A stretch of DNA of 64,000 nt from Salinisphaera sp. (GTDB lineage Bacteria; Pseudomonadota; Gammaproteobacteria; Nevskiales; Salinisphaeraceae), in contig NZ_PBYA01000032.1 of assembly GCF_002729955.1 (NCBI RefSeq), positions 62,001 to 126,000 of the forward strand, in the 5' to 3' direction. A program made the translations under genes and the position numbers. Shown here piece after piece: positions 1-11,000 of the stretch; the first letter of the stretch is position 1, and every line of letters begins with the position of its first letter. Below the pieces are notes generated by a model. It did no database searches and was not told the DNA's origin. It saw nothing but the letters and a program-made list of their open reading frames with translations.

Positions 1-1740
1 GCCCCATGCCCAACACACCGCCTGCCAAGCAGATCGGTCAGTATTGATCGATGTCCAGGCCTGCGGCGGCATATACACATCGTCGCCGTTCAATCGCTCA
101 ATAACCCGAGCGCCGAGGTTTTCAAGCACCTCCGCATCCGGCGGTGTGTCCGACATGGCGCGGAAACCGACCGCGCAAAATAAGGCCTCAGCCGCTCCGA
201 TGCTCGCGGCATCACCCGACTCCGCCGTCAACAAGCGCCGACACACATCGTTCAACTCGCCGGCAGTCAGCAGTGCGAGTGCATCATCGACGACGGGGCG
301 TCGGGTTGCATCGAAATACAGGTGGCCCCACGCCGTGTGTGGTTGTTGAATGATCTGCTGTACAAGTTCGTCCCGCGCGACCAGATGAGCGAGGAACCTC
401 GGACGCAACTGCCACTCTGCCAAGTGATTCTGGTGCAAAAATTCTGTATCGCTTAGATCGGGACGCGGCGACTCACTCAATCGATGTTTTATCTGCTCAG
501 CGAACATACGGCGCTTGTCGCCGTCCGCCTCCTGCGCGATCGCTTCGATGAGATCATCCGATTCGCCCGGGTGACGACTCGCGCTTGAAATTCCTCGCCA
601 GGATCTTGCATCGATCGAGCGCCCCCACGGCACGTAGGCCGCCATGAGCCATTCGACGACGATCGCTTTGAAATCGGCGCGCCCGTCCGGCCTCGAATCA
701 CCGATCAATTCGAGAAGCCGCCCGCCTGCGATACGCTCACTCATTCTCGGCAGATTGCGGCTGCCGAATCGGTGCGCGAAACGACAGATCGCGATCAGAT
801 CGGCGGGCGTATCAATCAGGTTTTGGTCCCCCGATTCAGCCAGCCAGCGCTCGATGTGTTGCGGATCAAACCCTGGGCCCTGCTCTCCGAGTCGTCGATC
901 AATCCACTGAAGCAGGCGCGAGCGCCAGTCAGCGTGCAACTGCCAACGGTATTGCTTGAGCGTCCCCTCGTCGACGAAGGGCCCGTACTGGGTCAGGCGC
1001 AATCTCGCGCGTTCATCGGTCGAGGCCGTTTGATAGGTCCAGCTGTATACGCTCTTCGATTCCCGGTCTTCCCGTTCCTGGAATTCGAAGGGCGCACATA
1101 CGAGTACGGCGCACTCCGGATGTTTGTGTGCCAGTGCCAAAGCGTCGCGCTCGCCCGCGGAATCGCTAACGTATAGGCACACGGCTTGCGCCTGCGCGAG
1201 CGGTTCGCGCGCGGAAGCTACAGTTGAAGCGGTTCGGCACGCGTACGGCGAGTGCCGTTTGAGACGCTCCCAGAAAAGGGTACGCCCGGTTCCCGACGGG
1301 ATATGCAGCCACGTAACGCCCGGCGCCAGCGCGCCAGTGCGTAATCCGCTCACAGGTGATCCGAACCAGCTTCGAATCTCTGTGTCGGGGTCGTCGCCAG
1401 CAGAGGTTGTCCAATACCCAATGTCGCACGGCGACTCCCGCGTAAGATCGAGCGGCCTGAGCTCTGGGAAATCGTCGAACGAATAGATCGCGCGGCCGCG
1501 GTCAGCCGCATGGAGCCCCAGGTCTTTCGATGAACACTCGAGAAAAGCAGTGAGCTTTTCGACAAAAGCATCACGCTTTAGCCACCAGTCAGTTCGACCA
1601 CGGTCGAGTTCGCCGAGCTTTACCCCCAACGAGCGTGGCTTGGGCCAATTCTGATCTGGAAACCGCTCGCATAGCTGCGCGCCTAGTTCATCGAACGACG
1701 CCACGTTGTGGTTCGCCATTGCCTGTCTGACTAATCCCAT
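1..1740 (-). CDS. Large unknown protein, C-terminus beyond the left window edge
   Basis: The frame is open without a stop from the ATG at 1740 down to base 1 (580 codons) and continues out of the window. The start is well marked: GGGAGGTG lies about 6 bases upstream of the ATG. Residues 36-76 read like a small XRE-type helical DNA-binding segment (RSLGVKLGEL ... KLTAFLECSSKDLGL). Residues 145-154 (LHIPSGTGRT) look like a weak or degenerate P-loop lacking the Walker lysine, followed by hydrophobic strands (AVCLYVSDS, CAVLVCAPFEF) as in NTPase folds. The rest is helical and rich in Arg, Glu and Trp. I do not recognise the family. It is divergent from the MBL-fold gene at 1895, and the two share a palindrome-rich control region, so they may form one unit. 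A degenerate STAND-like NTPase is possible but unproven. Confidence 0.8.
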   Translation of the reverse strand, partial: MGLVRQAMANHNVASFDELGAQLCERFPDQNWPKPRSLGVKLGELDRGRTDWWLKRDAFVEKLTAFLECSSKDLGLHAADRGRAIYSFDDFPELRPLDLTRESPCDIGYWTTSAGDDPDTEIRSWFGSPVSGLRTGALAPGVTWLHIPSGTGRTLFWERLKRHSPYACRTASTVASAREPLAQAQAVCLYVSDSAGERDALALAHKHPECAVLVCAPFEFQEREDRESKSVYSWTYQTASTDERARLRLTQYGPFVDEGTLKQYRWQLHADWRSRLLQWIDRRLGEQGPGFDPQHIERWLAESGDQNLIDTPADLIAICRFAHRFGSRNLPRMSERIAGGRLLELIGDSRPDGRADFKAIVVEWLMAAYVPWGRSIDARSWRGISSASRHPGESDDLIEAIAQEADGDKRRMFAEQIKHRLSESPRPDLSDTEFLHQNHLAEWQLRPRFLAHLVARDELVQQIIQQPHTAWGHLYFDATRRPVVDDALALLTAGELNDVCRRLLTAESGDAASIGAAEALFCAVGFRAMSDTPPDAEVLENLGARVIERLNGDDVYMPPQAWTSINTDRSAWQAVCWAWG

Positions 1741-1894
1741 AGCACCTCCCGGTTGCGCGTCGAACTATATCGTCGAAACGCCGACAATGCATTGATTAAT
1801 GCACCGGTGCATTGCATTGCATATTAATTGCATTGTTGTAGCGCGCATTCCAGAGTGCGATTGCGATCACGCACTACCAAAAAGGAACCACGCT
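1741..1894. promoter_or_regulatory. Divergent control region with TGCATT palindromes
   Basis: The gap between the two divergent genes carries a perfect 16-base palindrome, AATGCACCGGTGCATT, at 1798-1813. An 8-base palindrome AATGCATT lies at 1786-1793, and further TGCATT hexamers lie at 1813-1818 and 1829-1834. Such spaced dyads usually bind a dimeric regulator. The HTH-like N-terminus of the minus-strand neighbour is a candidate binder (inference). Confidence 0.55.
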
Positions 1895-3604
1895 ATGGAA
1901 ATTCAATTCTTAGGCCCGCTCGGCAAAGTCACGGGGTCCTGCGCCTGGATGCGCGACACTGCCAGGAACTGGAGCTTTCTTGTCGATTGCGGCATTCAGC
2001 AAAGCGAGGCCACCGCGAAAAGCTGGAACGCCGGAGACCATTGGCCCTTCGAACCGAGGGATCTCAAGTTCGTCCTACTCACACATGCGCATGTCGACCA
2101 CTGCGGCCTGATACCCGAGCTCTATAAACGCGGCTTCTCGGGCACGGTCTATTGCACAAAGGAAACGGAAGAACTCGCGACGCTGTTGCTCAAGGACGCG
2201 GCGAGTTTCCCTGACACGCCGTACACGCTCGAAGATGTCGGCAGCGTACGGTGGCATACCCCGAACGGCGATACGCGGTTTGGTGACTATCACCCGGTCG
2301 ACGATGATCTGTTCATCCGCTTCTTTCCCAGTGGCCACATCATCGGCTCGACCAGCATCACCGTGCTGTGGGGCCCACCGGGCGGCGATCAACGCAGCAT
2401 CGTGTTCTCCGGTGACATCGGGCCCGGCTCGAAAGATCACGAAGTCCTTCCACTCCTTTGCTCTAGCCAGCATCCGGCACCAGCGAATTTCGCTGTGCTC
2501 GAATCCACTTATGGCGACAAGAACAGATGCGTTGAACAACGATCGCCCGAGGCCCGTCGCAACCGGCTACGCGCCCTGCTCGATCGCGTACTCGAATCAA
2601 ACGGGACCGCCGCGATCACTGCCTTCGCCGTCGGGCGCACCCAGGACATCATGTTCGACCTGCATCACATCGTCGCGAACGCCCCAGACCAGTACGGTGC
2701 GATCGATTTCGTGCTGGATTCACCCAGCGCTCTCGCGGTGAATGACATAACCCTGCGTGCGCTGCGCAAGACGCAGACTGTCCAACATACGGGCAAGACG
2801 TTCTCGACGTGGCTCGGAAAACAGCTCTTTCGAGAGCTCGACCTCGATCACAAGAACGCCGGAGATGTTCGGTCAGCTCTGGCGATATGCGAGATGGTTC
2901 TCGGAGCCGACCGAGTTGCCGCCACAAGAATCCTATCGGGTAACCCGGTCGCTCGCGCCTGGCGCCCCCTCTTCCGAGTAGCCGAAGACCGAAACGAAGA
3001 GATTCGCCAAACCGGCAACCGGCCCAGAGTCGTCTTGATGACCTCCGGCATGGGCGATGGCGGGCCGGCCGCACACTGGCTGCCATCGCTTGCACGCCAC
3101 CCGCGCAACCTGATCGCGCCTAGTGGTTACTGCGCCCCTTCGTCAGCTTGCGGGAAATTTCTCGGGGTGATGAATAGTTCTCCTGGCGATCGTGCACTCC
3201 GTCACGATGAGGTCCGTTGGACTCAACCAAACGGTGACCACATCGCAAGCTTACCCGTTGCCGAAATCAAGGCGGAAGTCCGCCTTCTTGACGGGTACTC
3301 GGCGCACGGCGACCAGTCCGACCTGGTGAACTGGCTATTCCATACGTTCAAGGAAGAGACCGACCAAGTGATGGCGCCGACCGTGTTTCTTCAACATGGC
3401 GAAGACCGGCAGCGTCGCGCTTTGGAAGACGCGCTCCTACAACGCGCAGACGATTGGGGTCTTGATGTCGATATCTTGAAACCCCATGAGCCTGACGCCT
3501 GGCATGACCTCGAACACGCCGCAAACACGACAGTTGGTCGCGAAGAACATGATCGGATTCGGCGACAAATCCGGGCGTTGCAAAATCAGCTATCCACGAT
3601 GTAG
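1895..3604 (+). CDS. MBL-fold beta-CASP family nuclease (CPSF/RNase J-like)
   Basis: A 569-residue metallo-beta-lactamase fold protein. It has the metal-binding motif THAHVDHCG at residues 63-71, a further His in SGHIIGSTS (about 146-154), the FSGDIG Asp near residue 173, and the beta-CASP C-terminal signatures TSGMGDGG (about 383) and GYSAHGDQSD (about 465). This order is typical of the KH-less beta-CASP nucleases related to CPSF73, which hydrolyse RNA (sometimes DNA) with two zinc ions. The ATG at 1895 is preferred over an upstream start at 1799 because AAAGGAA precedes it and the family begins at this MEIQFLG strand. It is isolated from ribosomal or RNA-decay genes and is divergent from a large unknown gene at the edge of a defence island, so a host-defence or toxin-like RNase role is plausible (inference). 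Confidence 0.88.
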   Translation: MEIQFLGPLGKVTGSCAWMRDTARNWSFLVDCGIQQSEATAKSWNAGDHWPFEPRDLKFVLLTHAHVDHCGLIPELYKRGFSGTVYCTKETEELATLLLKDAASFPDTPYTLEDVGSVRWHTPNGDTRFGDYHPVDDDLFIRFFPSGHIIGSTSITVLWGPPGGDQRSIVFSGDIGPGSKDHEVLPLLCSSQHPAPANFAVLESTYGDKNRCVEQRSPEARRNRLRALLDRVLESNGTAAITAFAVGRTQDIMFDLHHIVANAPDQYGAIDFVLDSPSALAVNDITLRALRKTQTVQHTGKTFSTWLGKQLFRELDLDHKNAGDVRSALAICEMVLGADRVAATRILSGNPVARAWRPLFRVAEDRNEEIRQTGNRPRVVLMTSGMGDGGPAAHWLPSLARHPRNLIAPSGYCAPSSACGKFLGVMNSSPGDRALRHDEVRWTQPNGDHIASLPVAEIKAEVRLLDGYSAHGDQSDLVNWLFHTFKEETDQVMAPTVFLQHGEDRQRRALEDALLQRADDWGLDVDILKPHEPDAWHDLEHAANTTVGREEHDRIRRQIRALQNQLSTM

Positions 3605-4665
3605 CGCCACGAAAGCTAGAGCCACCGACAGACGTTTACATCCCGGAGCCGCTCCGGTATGTCGACTGCGCCCTGAAGACGCGCCGCAAAGTGCCAATCG
3701 AAGCTTTGCGGGGCGTCTCCTACAGACTCGGTCGATCTTCGCTGTCTCAGCGAGCCAGAAGCTTCTGCAGCGCACCGCGGCCGCGGCTACTATCCCGGCC
3801 GACGTCGCTGGTGCCAAGTAGAAAAGGACTCCGGTTCGTGTTCAGCAGCTTGCCAATTCGAAATGCGTGCGCCGCGATATAGCACGCCCGTGAATCGCGC
3901 GTCAGCGCCGAATTGTGTTCTTGCATCGGCTCATACGCATAGTATTTAATCTCATGTTCCTACTGGCTAATTCGGCACCAGTAATCCCTTTCGAGCCGGA
4001 TACGCCGCCCGTTTAACCTTCGCTTTTACAATAAGATTGGGCATGGCTCATGGATCTGTTTACGCAAGCCGAGGACAAGATCTCAATGCTAGAACCGACG
4101 GGTCCTGAGGGCGTGGATTGTAGCCCCGGCGGAGGATCTGGCATAAGCAGCTGGACGCCCTAGTACAGTGCGAATTGCGTCGCGACTTGATAGCGCCGTT
4201 CGTCATTCCTCTGCAGCCCGGCCGCGGCAACTGAACCCGCCCAGTTTCGATTCAACGCCTGCTGTTCCCGGGAACGCGATTGACCGGTCGGACCGGCACC
4301 ACCAACGCTGTACACCAACACTGAGGCATGGTGCGACGACTTATCGGCCGCAGGTTCGCTGGCCGAAGAAACGACATTGCATGAGTTGATTACGTACTCG
4401 GCATGCGACAGTGAAACTCTCAAAGTTTCGTATGGAAATATCGTGACGGGCCACTGCAGAACCGGCGCCTATTACGTCCACGAGATCGTCCAATACGCGT
4501 CACTTTATCTTGCCGAGTTTCAGCATCTCATCAACCGACGCTGTAACTCGCCCTCCATTGGTGCCTCGGTCAGCGAGCCGCTGCCATCACAAAGCCATGC
4601 GCCGCGCCGAGAGTACAGGTAGCCAAGCTGCAACTAATAAAAACGTACTGGGAGAAACCCGGACC
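3605..4665. other. Non-coding stretch between the MBL gene and druH
   Basis: No convincing gene is visible. Short open frames here have no recognisable domains and lack ribosome binding sites. An imperfect hairpin at about 3681-3718 (CGCCGCAAAG pairing with CTTTGCGG) may be the end of the MBL transcript. The stretch is more AT-rich than the core and looks like accessory junction DNA. The druH promoter is probably in its right part. Confidence 0.5.
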
Positions 4666-7600
4666 ATGGTCGATGCTTCAAGTCTTCAATATTCACTTTG
4701 GCTCGAGAAATTTATGCAGCGACGCTTCATGCGGCAACCGGACCAGCGGCCGCTATACGCTTATCAATGTAACCGTGATGAGTACTTCGAGCTTTTGAAT
4801 TTGCTGAAAAGGCAGGGTGCGAACGCAAGCTACGACGAAAACCGCGCCGCTTGTGCCGCATTCGTGTTGTTCTGCGCGGAATGGTACCGACGTGACTATC
4901 AGCAGAATTTTGGTTGGAGCTGGGATCAAATCTGGCAGCGGCTGGGCTACGAATTATTGCCAAATGCACGCGCCACAGTTGTCAGCAAAGGCTTGGAGGG
5001 CTACTGGAAGCGGCCCTTGCACCGTTACGACAGTGGCACACGGAATTTCCTAGGCTCCCTGTTCAGCGAAGGCGGCCTACCGTTTCAAGTTCTGCGTCAA
5101 GGAGATAACCGCTTCCAGACGTTGTTCGAGCGCACGCTCGCGCAATATGACGAAGCCCGGTTGCTGGGCTATGACACCTTTAAACACGTCGAACAGCAGC
5201 TCGAGCGTATCAATCTGCCGGCGGTCTTCTCGGAAGCCGTTTCCGTGCAGTTAATAGCCGAGATGACTGACCAGCTAGTGGCCCTGGTCAGGGAGTACAG
5301 GCTAACGGATACCAACGACCCGGTAGGCCATCTGGACACCAATAACCCTAGGTGGCGCGAACAGTTCCCACTGCCGCTGGATGACACGACCGGCAACAGG
5401 CTACTGAACCACCTGCTTAACCGAGCGACCAGCGAGACCAAAAAACGCAAACGAGACGATTCAGCACTTTGGCAGCATCTTTGGCGGCCCAGCCAGCCGG
5501 AACACCTTTGGTTTAAGGTCAATCTGCCGAAACAAATTAGTTTCCGACTCGAAACACAGCCGTCGACTACCCGTTTCGAGCTGGCTATTGTCGAAGGCGA
5601 GCAGTCGATCAAGGCGATAGGCCCCGGATATGCGGCGCTCGATGACTTGGTAGCCAGAATCCAGCTCCGCAATCCCAAAGTGATCGGCCCGCGCCAGTCC
5701 AGTCATCTGCCCCTTGGTCTAGTAGCCATGGCGGGCGGGATAGTCATTGCCAGCAGTCAGCTTACGGGCAGTGATGTTGCACTGGGGGAAGTGCCTCTAG
5801 GCTTTGAAAGAGAAGGCGACGATTGGCAGCTCTGTGGCCAAGCTTCGCTAGACACCGCAAGCGAAGAGCTCCTGCTGGCCCTACCTGCGGGCAGCGTTAT
5901 CGAGGATCTCGAAGTGGTCGAGGGCCAGCCGGAAATTATCCCAATGCCGGAGATGCTGGGGCTCGTGGCTGTAAGGATCTGCGGCAAGGCCGAGCTGAAG
6001 CTCAACGCAGATGAGTCCTACCGGATTCGCACGGGCCACGGCTCAAGTGGCGATCCGGGACTGGCGCTGGCCGGGGAATCCGTCGGTTGGGCTACCCAGC
6101 CAGCGCTGTCCTTCATAGGCCTACCGAAACCAAGCTGGAAGAACTCCGATCCGCGTGCGCAATACGATACCCGGCTGCTCATAGGCGGTCACGAACCTGG
6201 AAGTGTCGGTGCAGAGGATATGTTGGGCGTTCGCTATGTCACCGTTCGCAACCGACAGGGCGATTCGCTACTGCGACGCAAGGCGGGAATCCTGCCGACC
6301 GGTTTTCGTCTACAACTGCGCCCCGGGGATACCGCCGGACAAGGCAGTGTTTTGGTGTTTTCATCCCGGCGCGTTCTGCTCGATATCCAAACCGATACGG
6401 TCACCACCCGGCAGATAAGGCATGACGACCATACCGAGTTGCGGCTAACAGCAAACAGTCTCCCACCGGTGGAACTGCGGCTGACTGTAACCCCTAGCCT
6501 TCTAGCAGACCCCATAGAAATTACCTTGCCTTTTCCGGGGACCGGCTGCCTCGGTTTCGATAAAAAAGGCGATAAGCTGCAATCGGTTCTATCGTTTGAC
6601 GACCTACTGGGTAGCCGCCTTCTTTTGTTCGCAAAACCGCAGGCCGCCACCTGGTTTGTCCTTGAGTTGACCCTAAGCGGCTCGCTAGCAAGACACGTTT
6701 ATTGCCGCTGGTCCTACCAGGTCATCAACAAGCCGGTCGAAATCAGCCTATACAACTTGCGCGAGCAAATTATTGATCTCATGTCGCTCAGCGGTGATAT
6801 CGACCAGACGGTGGAATTACGGATATCCTCGCCCGGCGTCGGAGACAAAATCTATCGCATACGTCAGCACTCGGCAGAGCTGGTACTAGACCGTAATCGC
6901 GGGCTGCTAGCCACTTCCGGGCTCAATAAAATTAACGACGCATTCCCCGAGCCGGCTCTGATGCTATTGCATGACCCCCATCAGCGTGCACGGTTGCTGG
7001 TTTCACGGACCAGCCAAGGTACCGATGTCGGTACTTACGAATTGCCGGCCACTTTAGACAGGGACGGCCCGTGGCTGGTCGTGCCATCGACGTCGGATTC
7101 TTTGTCCTTCCGGCCAATTTTTCTGCCAGGCAACTGGCAGGCACCCGCCACGACCCGACCCTCCAGCAGTTTACAAAGCGCAGTACTAAATTTTGATCCG
7201 ACGGCCTCGGCATCTTCGAGTCCTTTCATTCCTGTACTGAACGCCATGGCCGAAAACCCGTTGCACAGTGGCTGGCAGTTCCTGCGAGCACTGTACGATC
7301 AGTATGGCTACCTGCCACTCGCCACTTTCGAGGTTTGGAAGGCGCTGGTACACCACCCGCAGGCTTTGGCTATGTCGTTGTTCAAGTTCGAGATGGACCC
7401 CAAGTTTCTTGGCAGGATCGAAACAGAGTTCCCGATCCTCTGGGAGCTTTTTCCGATCGCTCACATACAACAAGCGCTTCGGGCCTTTAGCGTTTTTCTC
7501 GCCGAAAATGGCGTTAGACCCGAGGCTATCGACGAAATTTCAAACCGCTATCTGGAGCAACTCGGTGCAACACTTCCCAGCTATGGCGGAAATGTGCAGG

Positions 7601-7986
7601 CCTACCTGGGTGGCGACTTATCCAGTTCGCACATGAATGTTCCGTACGAGGCATTCAAAGCCGTCTTGCATAGCTGGCATCAGGAGTTGATCAGGGTCCA
7701 CAGTGAGGATCAGTGGCCAGAATTTTATGGCAGCGAGCTCAAACAGTGGCAGCGGAGCCAACAGGAAGCCGTTATTGATTTCGATACCACCATGAGCTTT
7801 CGCAACGCGGTGGTCTATATGCCCATGTTCGCTGCGGCAGTGGCCAGCGGTGATGCCGAACTTGGCGATATCTTTAGTGAAGACAGAAAATCCGTTTTCT
7901 TCCTCCGCCAGGTTCGGGATTTCGACTCGAACTGGTTTACATCGGTTTACCAATACTGCCTGCTAAAGCGGCTCGCACGTTATTAA
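4666..7986 (+). CDS. druH: DruH-like protein of a Druantia type III defence system
   Basis: A 1106-residue protein with no catalytic motif I can recognise. The N-terminal 250 residues are helical, the middle is beta-rich with many short strands, and the C-terminus is helical again. The start at 4666 is chosen because GGGAGAAACC lies just upstream; the frame is open further back to 4510 but that part is low complexity and has no ribosome site. The call rests on context: Druantia type III is a two-gene system of a large uncharacterised DruH followed by the giant DUF1998 helicase DruE, and this gene directly precedes such a helicase with a 16-base gap in the same direction. Lengths and order fit that pair. 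It could instead be another helicase partner protein, which a profile search would settle. Confidence 0.72.
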   Translation: MVDASSLQYSLWLEKFMQRRFMRQPDQRPLYAYQCNRDEYFELLNLLKRQGANASYDENRAACAAFVLFCAEWYRRDYQQNFGWSWDQIWQRLGYELLPNARATVVSKGLEGYWKRPLHRYDSGTRNFLGSLFSEGGLPFQVLRQGDNRFQTLFERTLAQYDEARLLGYDTFKHVEQQLERINLPAVFSEAVSVQLIAEMTDQLVALVREYRLTDTNDPVGHLDTNNPRWREQFPLPLDDTTGNRLLNHLLNRATSETKKRKRDDSALWQHLWRPSQPEHLWFKVNLPKQISFRLETQPSTTRFELAIVEGEQSIKAIGPGYAALDDLVARIQLRNPKVIGPRQSSHLPLGLVAMAGGIVIASSQLTGSDVALGEVPLGFEREGDDWQLCGQASLDTASEELLLALPAGSVIEDLEVVEGQPEIIPMPEMLGLVAVRICGKAELKLNADESYRIRTGHGSSGDPGLALAGESVGWATQPALSFIGLPKPSWKNSDPRAQYDTRLLIGGHEPGSVGAEDMLGVRYVTVRNRQGDSLLRRKAGILPTGFRLQLRPGDTAGQGSVLVFSSRRVLLDIQTDTVTTRQIRHDDHTELRLTANSLPPVELRLTVTPSLLADPIEITLPFPGTGCLGFDKKGDKLQSVLSFDDLLGSRLLLFAKPQAATWFVLELTLSGSLARHVYCRWSYQVINKPVEISLYNLREQIIDLMSLSGDIDQTVELRISSPGVGDKIYRIRQHSAELVLDRNRGLLATSGLNKINDAFPEPALMLLHDPHQRARLLVSRTSQGTDVGTYELPATLDRDGPWLVVPSTSDSLSFRPIFLPGNWQAPATTRPSSSLQSAVLNFDPTASASSSPFIPVLNAMAENPLHSGWQFLRALYDQYGYLPLATFEVWKALVHHPQALAMSLFKFEMDPKFLGRIETEFPILWELFPIAHIQQALRAFSVFLAENGVRPEAIDEISNRYLEQLGATLPSYGGNVQAYLGGDLSSSHMNVPYEAFKAVLHSWHQELIRVHSEDQWPEFYGSELKQWQRSQQEAVIDFDTTMSFRNAVVYMPMFAAAVASGDAELGDIFSEDRKSVFFLRQVRDFDSNWFTSVYQYCLLKRLARY

Positions 7987-8002
7987 ACAAAAAAAACAGA
8001 CG

Positions 8003-11000
8003 ATGAATAACTATTTTGCCAATCTTTCCAGCCAAGCGCTTTCGCGAGCTACGGAGTCGACACTAAGCATTCTGGGTATAACCGATCCCGCTTTGCGCGC
8101 GCACTTGGGCGATATTATGAGCCGGGATCCCGGCAACGCTGGATCTTTTCTAGCTCCGCCCGTTTTCGAGCAGATGTTTGGCTGGGAGACCTCTCCACAA
8201 ACCATGAACGACTTGGCGACCGACGGCAGCATGCTAAGCCGGGAAGTCGTTAATTCTCTGGACAACGCCGCCAATGGCAGATATCGATTCGGCGCGGATT
8301 GGCAGCCGTTCACCCACCAACTGGCCAGTTGGCGGTCGCTTCTGGAAAAAAAGCACTCGGTCATAGTGACCAGCGGCACCGGTTCGGGCAAGACAGAATG
8401 CTTTATGGTGCCGGTACTTGAAGATCTTCATCGCGAGTACGTCGCTCGCGGCAGACAGCCGCTAGAAGGTGTACGTGCACTGTTCTTGTATCCACTTAAT
8501 GCGCTGATAAATTCCCAACGGGAGCGTCTGGATGCCTGGACACGGGGCTTCGGCAACGGTATCCGCTATTGCCTTTACAACGGTAATACCGAGGAAACCG
8601 CACGCAATCGGGCAGAACAGGCACAGCGGCCCAACGAGGTGCTGTCGCGCCAGCTGATGCGGGAGAAACCCGCGCCCATTCTGGTAACCAACGGCACCAT
8701 GCTGGAATACATGATGGTGCGTCAGGTAGACGCCCCCATCGTACGAAAATCGCGAGCAGAAAAATCGCTGCGGTGGATTGTGCTCGACGAAGCCCATACC
8801 TATGTCGGTTCACAGGCGGCCGAACTGGCGTTACAGCTACGCCGGGTGATGACCAACTTTGGTGCCGAGCCGGAAAACATTCGCTTTGTGGCGACTTCCG
8901 CCACTATTGCCGGCGACCCCGACGCCACCCGACGTCTGAAACGATTCCTATCGGACTTGTCTGGCGTAGCCGTTGCCAATATCGACGTCTGGGACGGACA
9001 AAGAGTTACGCCAGAACTCCCGCCCTGCCGAAGCCGCACCATGTCGCTGGACGAACTGGAATCGATACCAGCGGATTCTCCCAAAGACCGCGAAGCGAGC
9101 AAGCTCCGCTACTACGCTTTGGTCCATAGTCCGGAAGCGCGCCGCCTGAGGGGGCTCGTGGTAGATGCCGAAAAGCCGTTGACGCTGACCGAGATTATTA
9201 CACGCATGCACGGCAATAGCGGTTGCAAGCCCTCGCCTCAGGAAGCCTTGCGCTGGCTAGATGTCTGCTCCGGAACCCGTCCTGCATCTGACAAACCGGC
9301 GTTTTTGAAGCTCAGGGGGCACTTTTTTCAGCGTACTACCCATGGTTTGTGGGCATGTTTCGACGCCAACTGTTCAGCCAAGAGAGGTACTTCTCTGGAG
9401 AATGGCTGGCCTTTTGGCTATGTATACCCTACCCAGCGGCAGACTTGTACTTGTGGCAGCCCGGTATTTGAGCTGGCTTTTTGCCATGACTGCAATGAAC
9501 CTCATTTACTCGCTCGGGATGCCTACGGCCGCCTGATGCAGTGGGAAGGCGTAAGCATCGACGAATTTTCGTTACAAGAGGAAACGCCGGCGGACGATGA
9601 TCAAACTATCGCCGGTACCAAGGGAGACCATATCCAACCTCAATTGGCGCTGTGCCCCGCGGCCAACGCTGGCGAGAACTACCTTGCCCAGTGCTTTGAT
9701 AAGCGCACTGGCTCCTTCGATTCGGGATCCGGTGACCATGTCCAGCTGGGACTAAGGGACTCCGACCCAGAGTGCAGCCGGCCTGGATGCGAATACAGGG
9801 GTTCGCACGGCCGCCAAACGTTCAGAAGGGCACTGTTGGGCGCCCCCTTCTATGTCAGTAGCGCGGTGCCAACCCTTCTTGAGCATTGTAAGGATTTCGA
9901 ATCCTCGGATTACGGAAAGCAATCGCTCCCCGGGCGCGGGCGCCGACTGATCACCTTTACTGATAGTCGGCAAGGAACGGCCCGCATGTCGGTACGCATG
10001 CAGCAGGAAGCCGAACGTAGCCGCTTGCGCGGTCTGGTCGTGGAAATACTGAGCTGGCACCAGCGCCGGCACGCGCAGGAGGTTGAATGCTCTCCCGATC
10101 TAGATGCCGAAACGCTCCACGGGTTTATAGCCGATGCCCGAAAAAAAGCAGACCTATTCCGCAATCTTGGCTTACATACCCAAGCGAAGCGAGAGGAGCA
10201 GAGCATAGATGAATTCCGACAGAAGCTGAATACGGCAACCGGCAATAAGCCTCGCATCCCGCTCATATCGCTATCGTGGGGAGAAGTAGTTAACGAATTA
10301 TCGAGCAAAGAGGACATCAGAAGCTCGATCTTGGATCACAACCGTTACTTGGATCCGGAAACTTTCGGACGAGACGCTGGGCCTCTTAAGCTTTCGGAAT
10401 TGTTGTTGTTTCGAGAGTTCGCGCGCCGGCCGAAGCGACAGAATAGCCTCGAGACGTTGGGCCTCGTCAAGCTAGGTTATGCCGGCCTCGAACACATAGA
10501 CCGCTCTCCCGAGCGTTGGGAACAAAACGGGTTGACGCTCGACGACTGGCGCAGCTTTCTTATCGTTGCGCTAGATTTCTATGTTCGAGAGAACACCTAT
10601 GTACAAGCCGACCGGGACTGGACCCGGTGGGTAGGCGCACACTTTTCTCCCAAGACGCTGAGAACCCCCCTCTCCGAAGAGAAAGATGAGATTCGAATCA
10701 AACGCTGGCCGCAGATTCGAGGCGGCTATTACTCGCAACGGCTGATAAAACTCTTGCTGTTGGGCGCCAATCTGAGTCCGAGCGACACATCCCATGTCGA
10801 TCTGGTGAACAGTTGGTTGCAGGCGGCGTGGAAGCAGTTGACTCAGACCACTTTCATTCTTAAACCCGACGGCAACCAATACTCTCTTCCTCTCCAGAAC
10901 ATACGATTCTCCCTGACCGCCAGGGCTGACGTCTGCCCGGTAACCAACAAACTGCTGACGACTAGTTTCAAAGGTCTGACCCCTTACCTTCCTGCGCACA

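Noticed and set aside
44-1574. Several short plus- and minus-strand frames at the left edge
   Set aside because: They are shadows of the uninterrupted minus-strand gene that runs from 1740 off the window edge.
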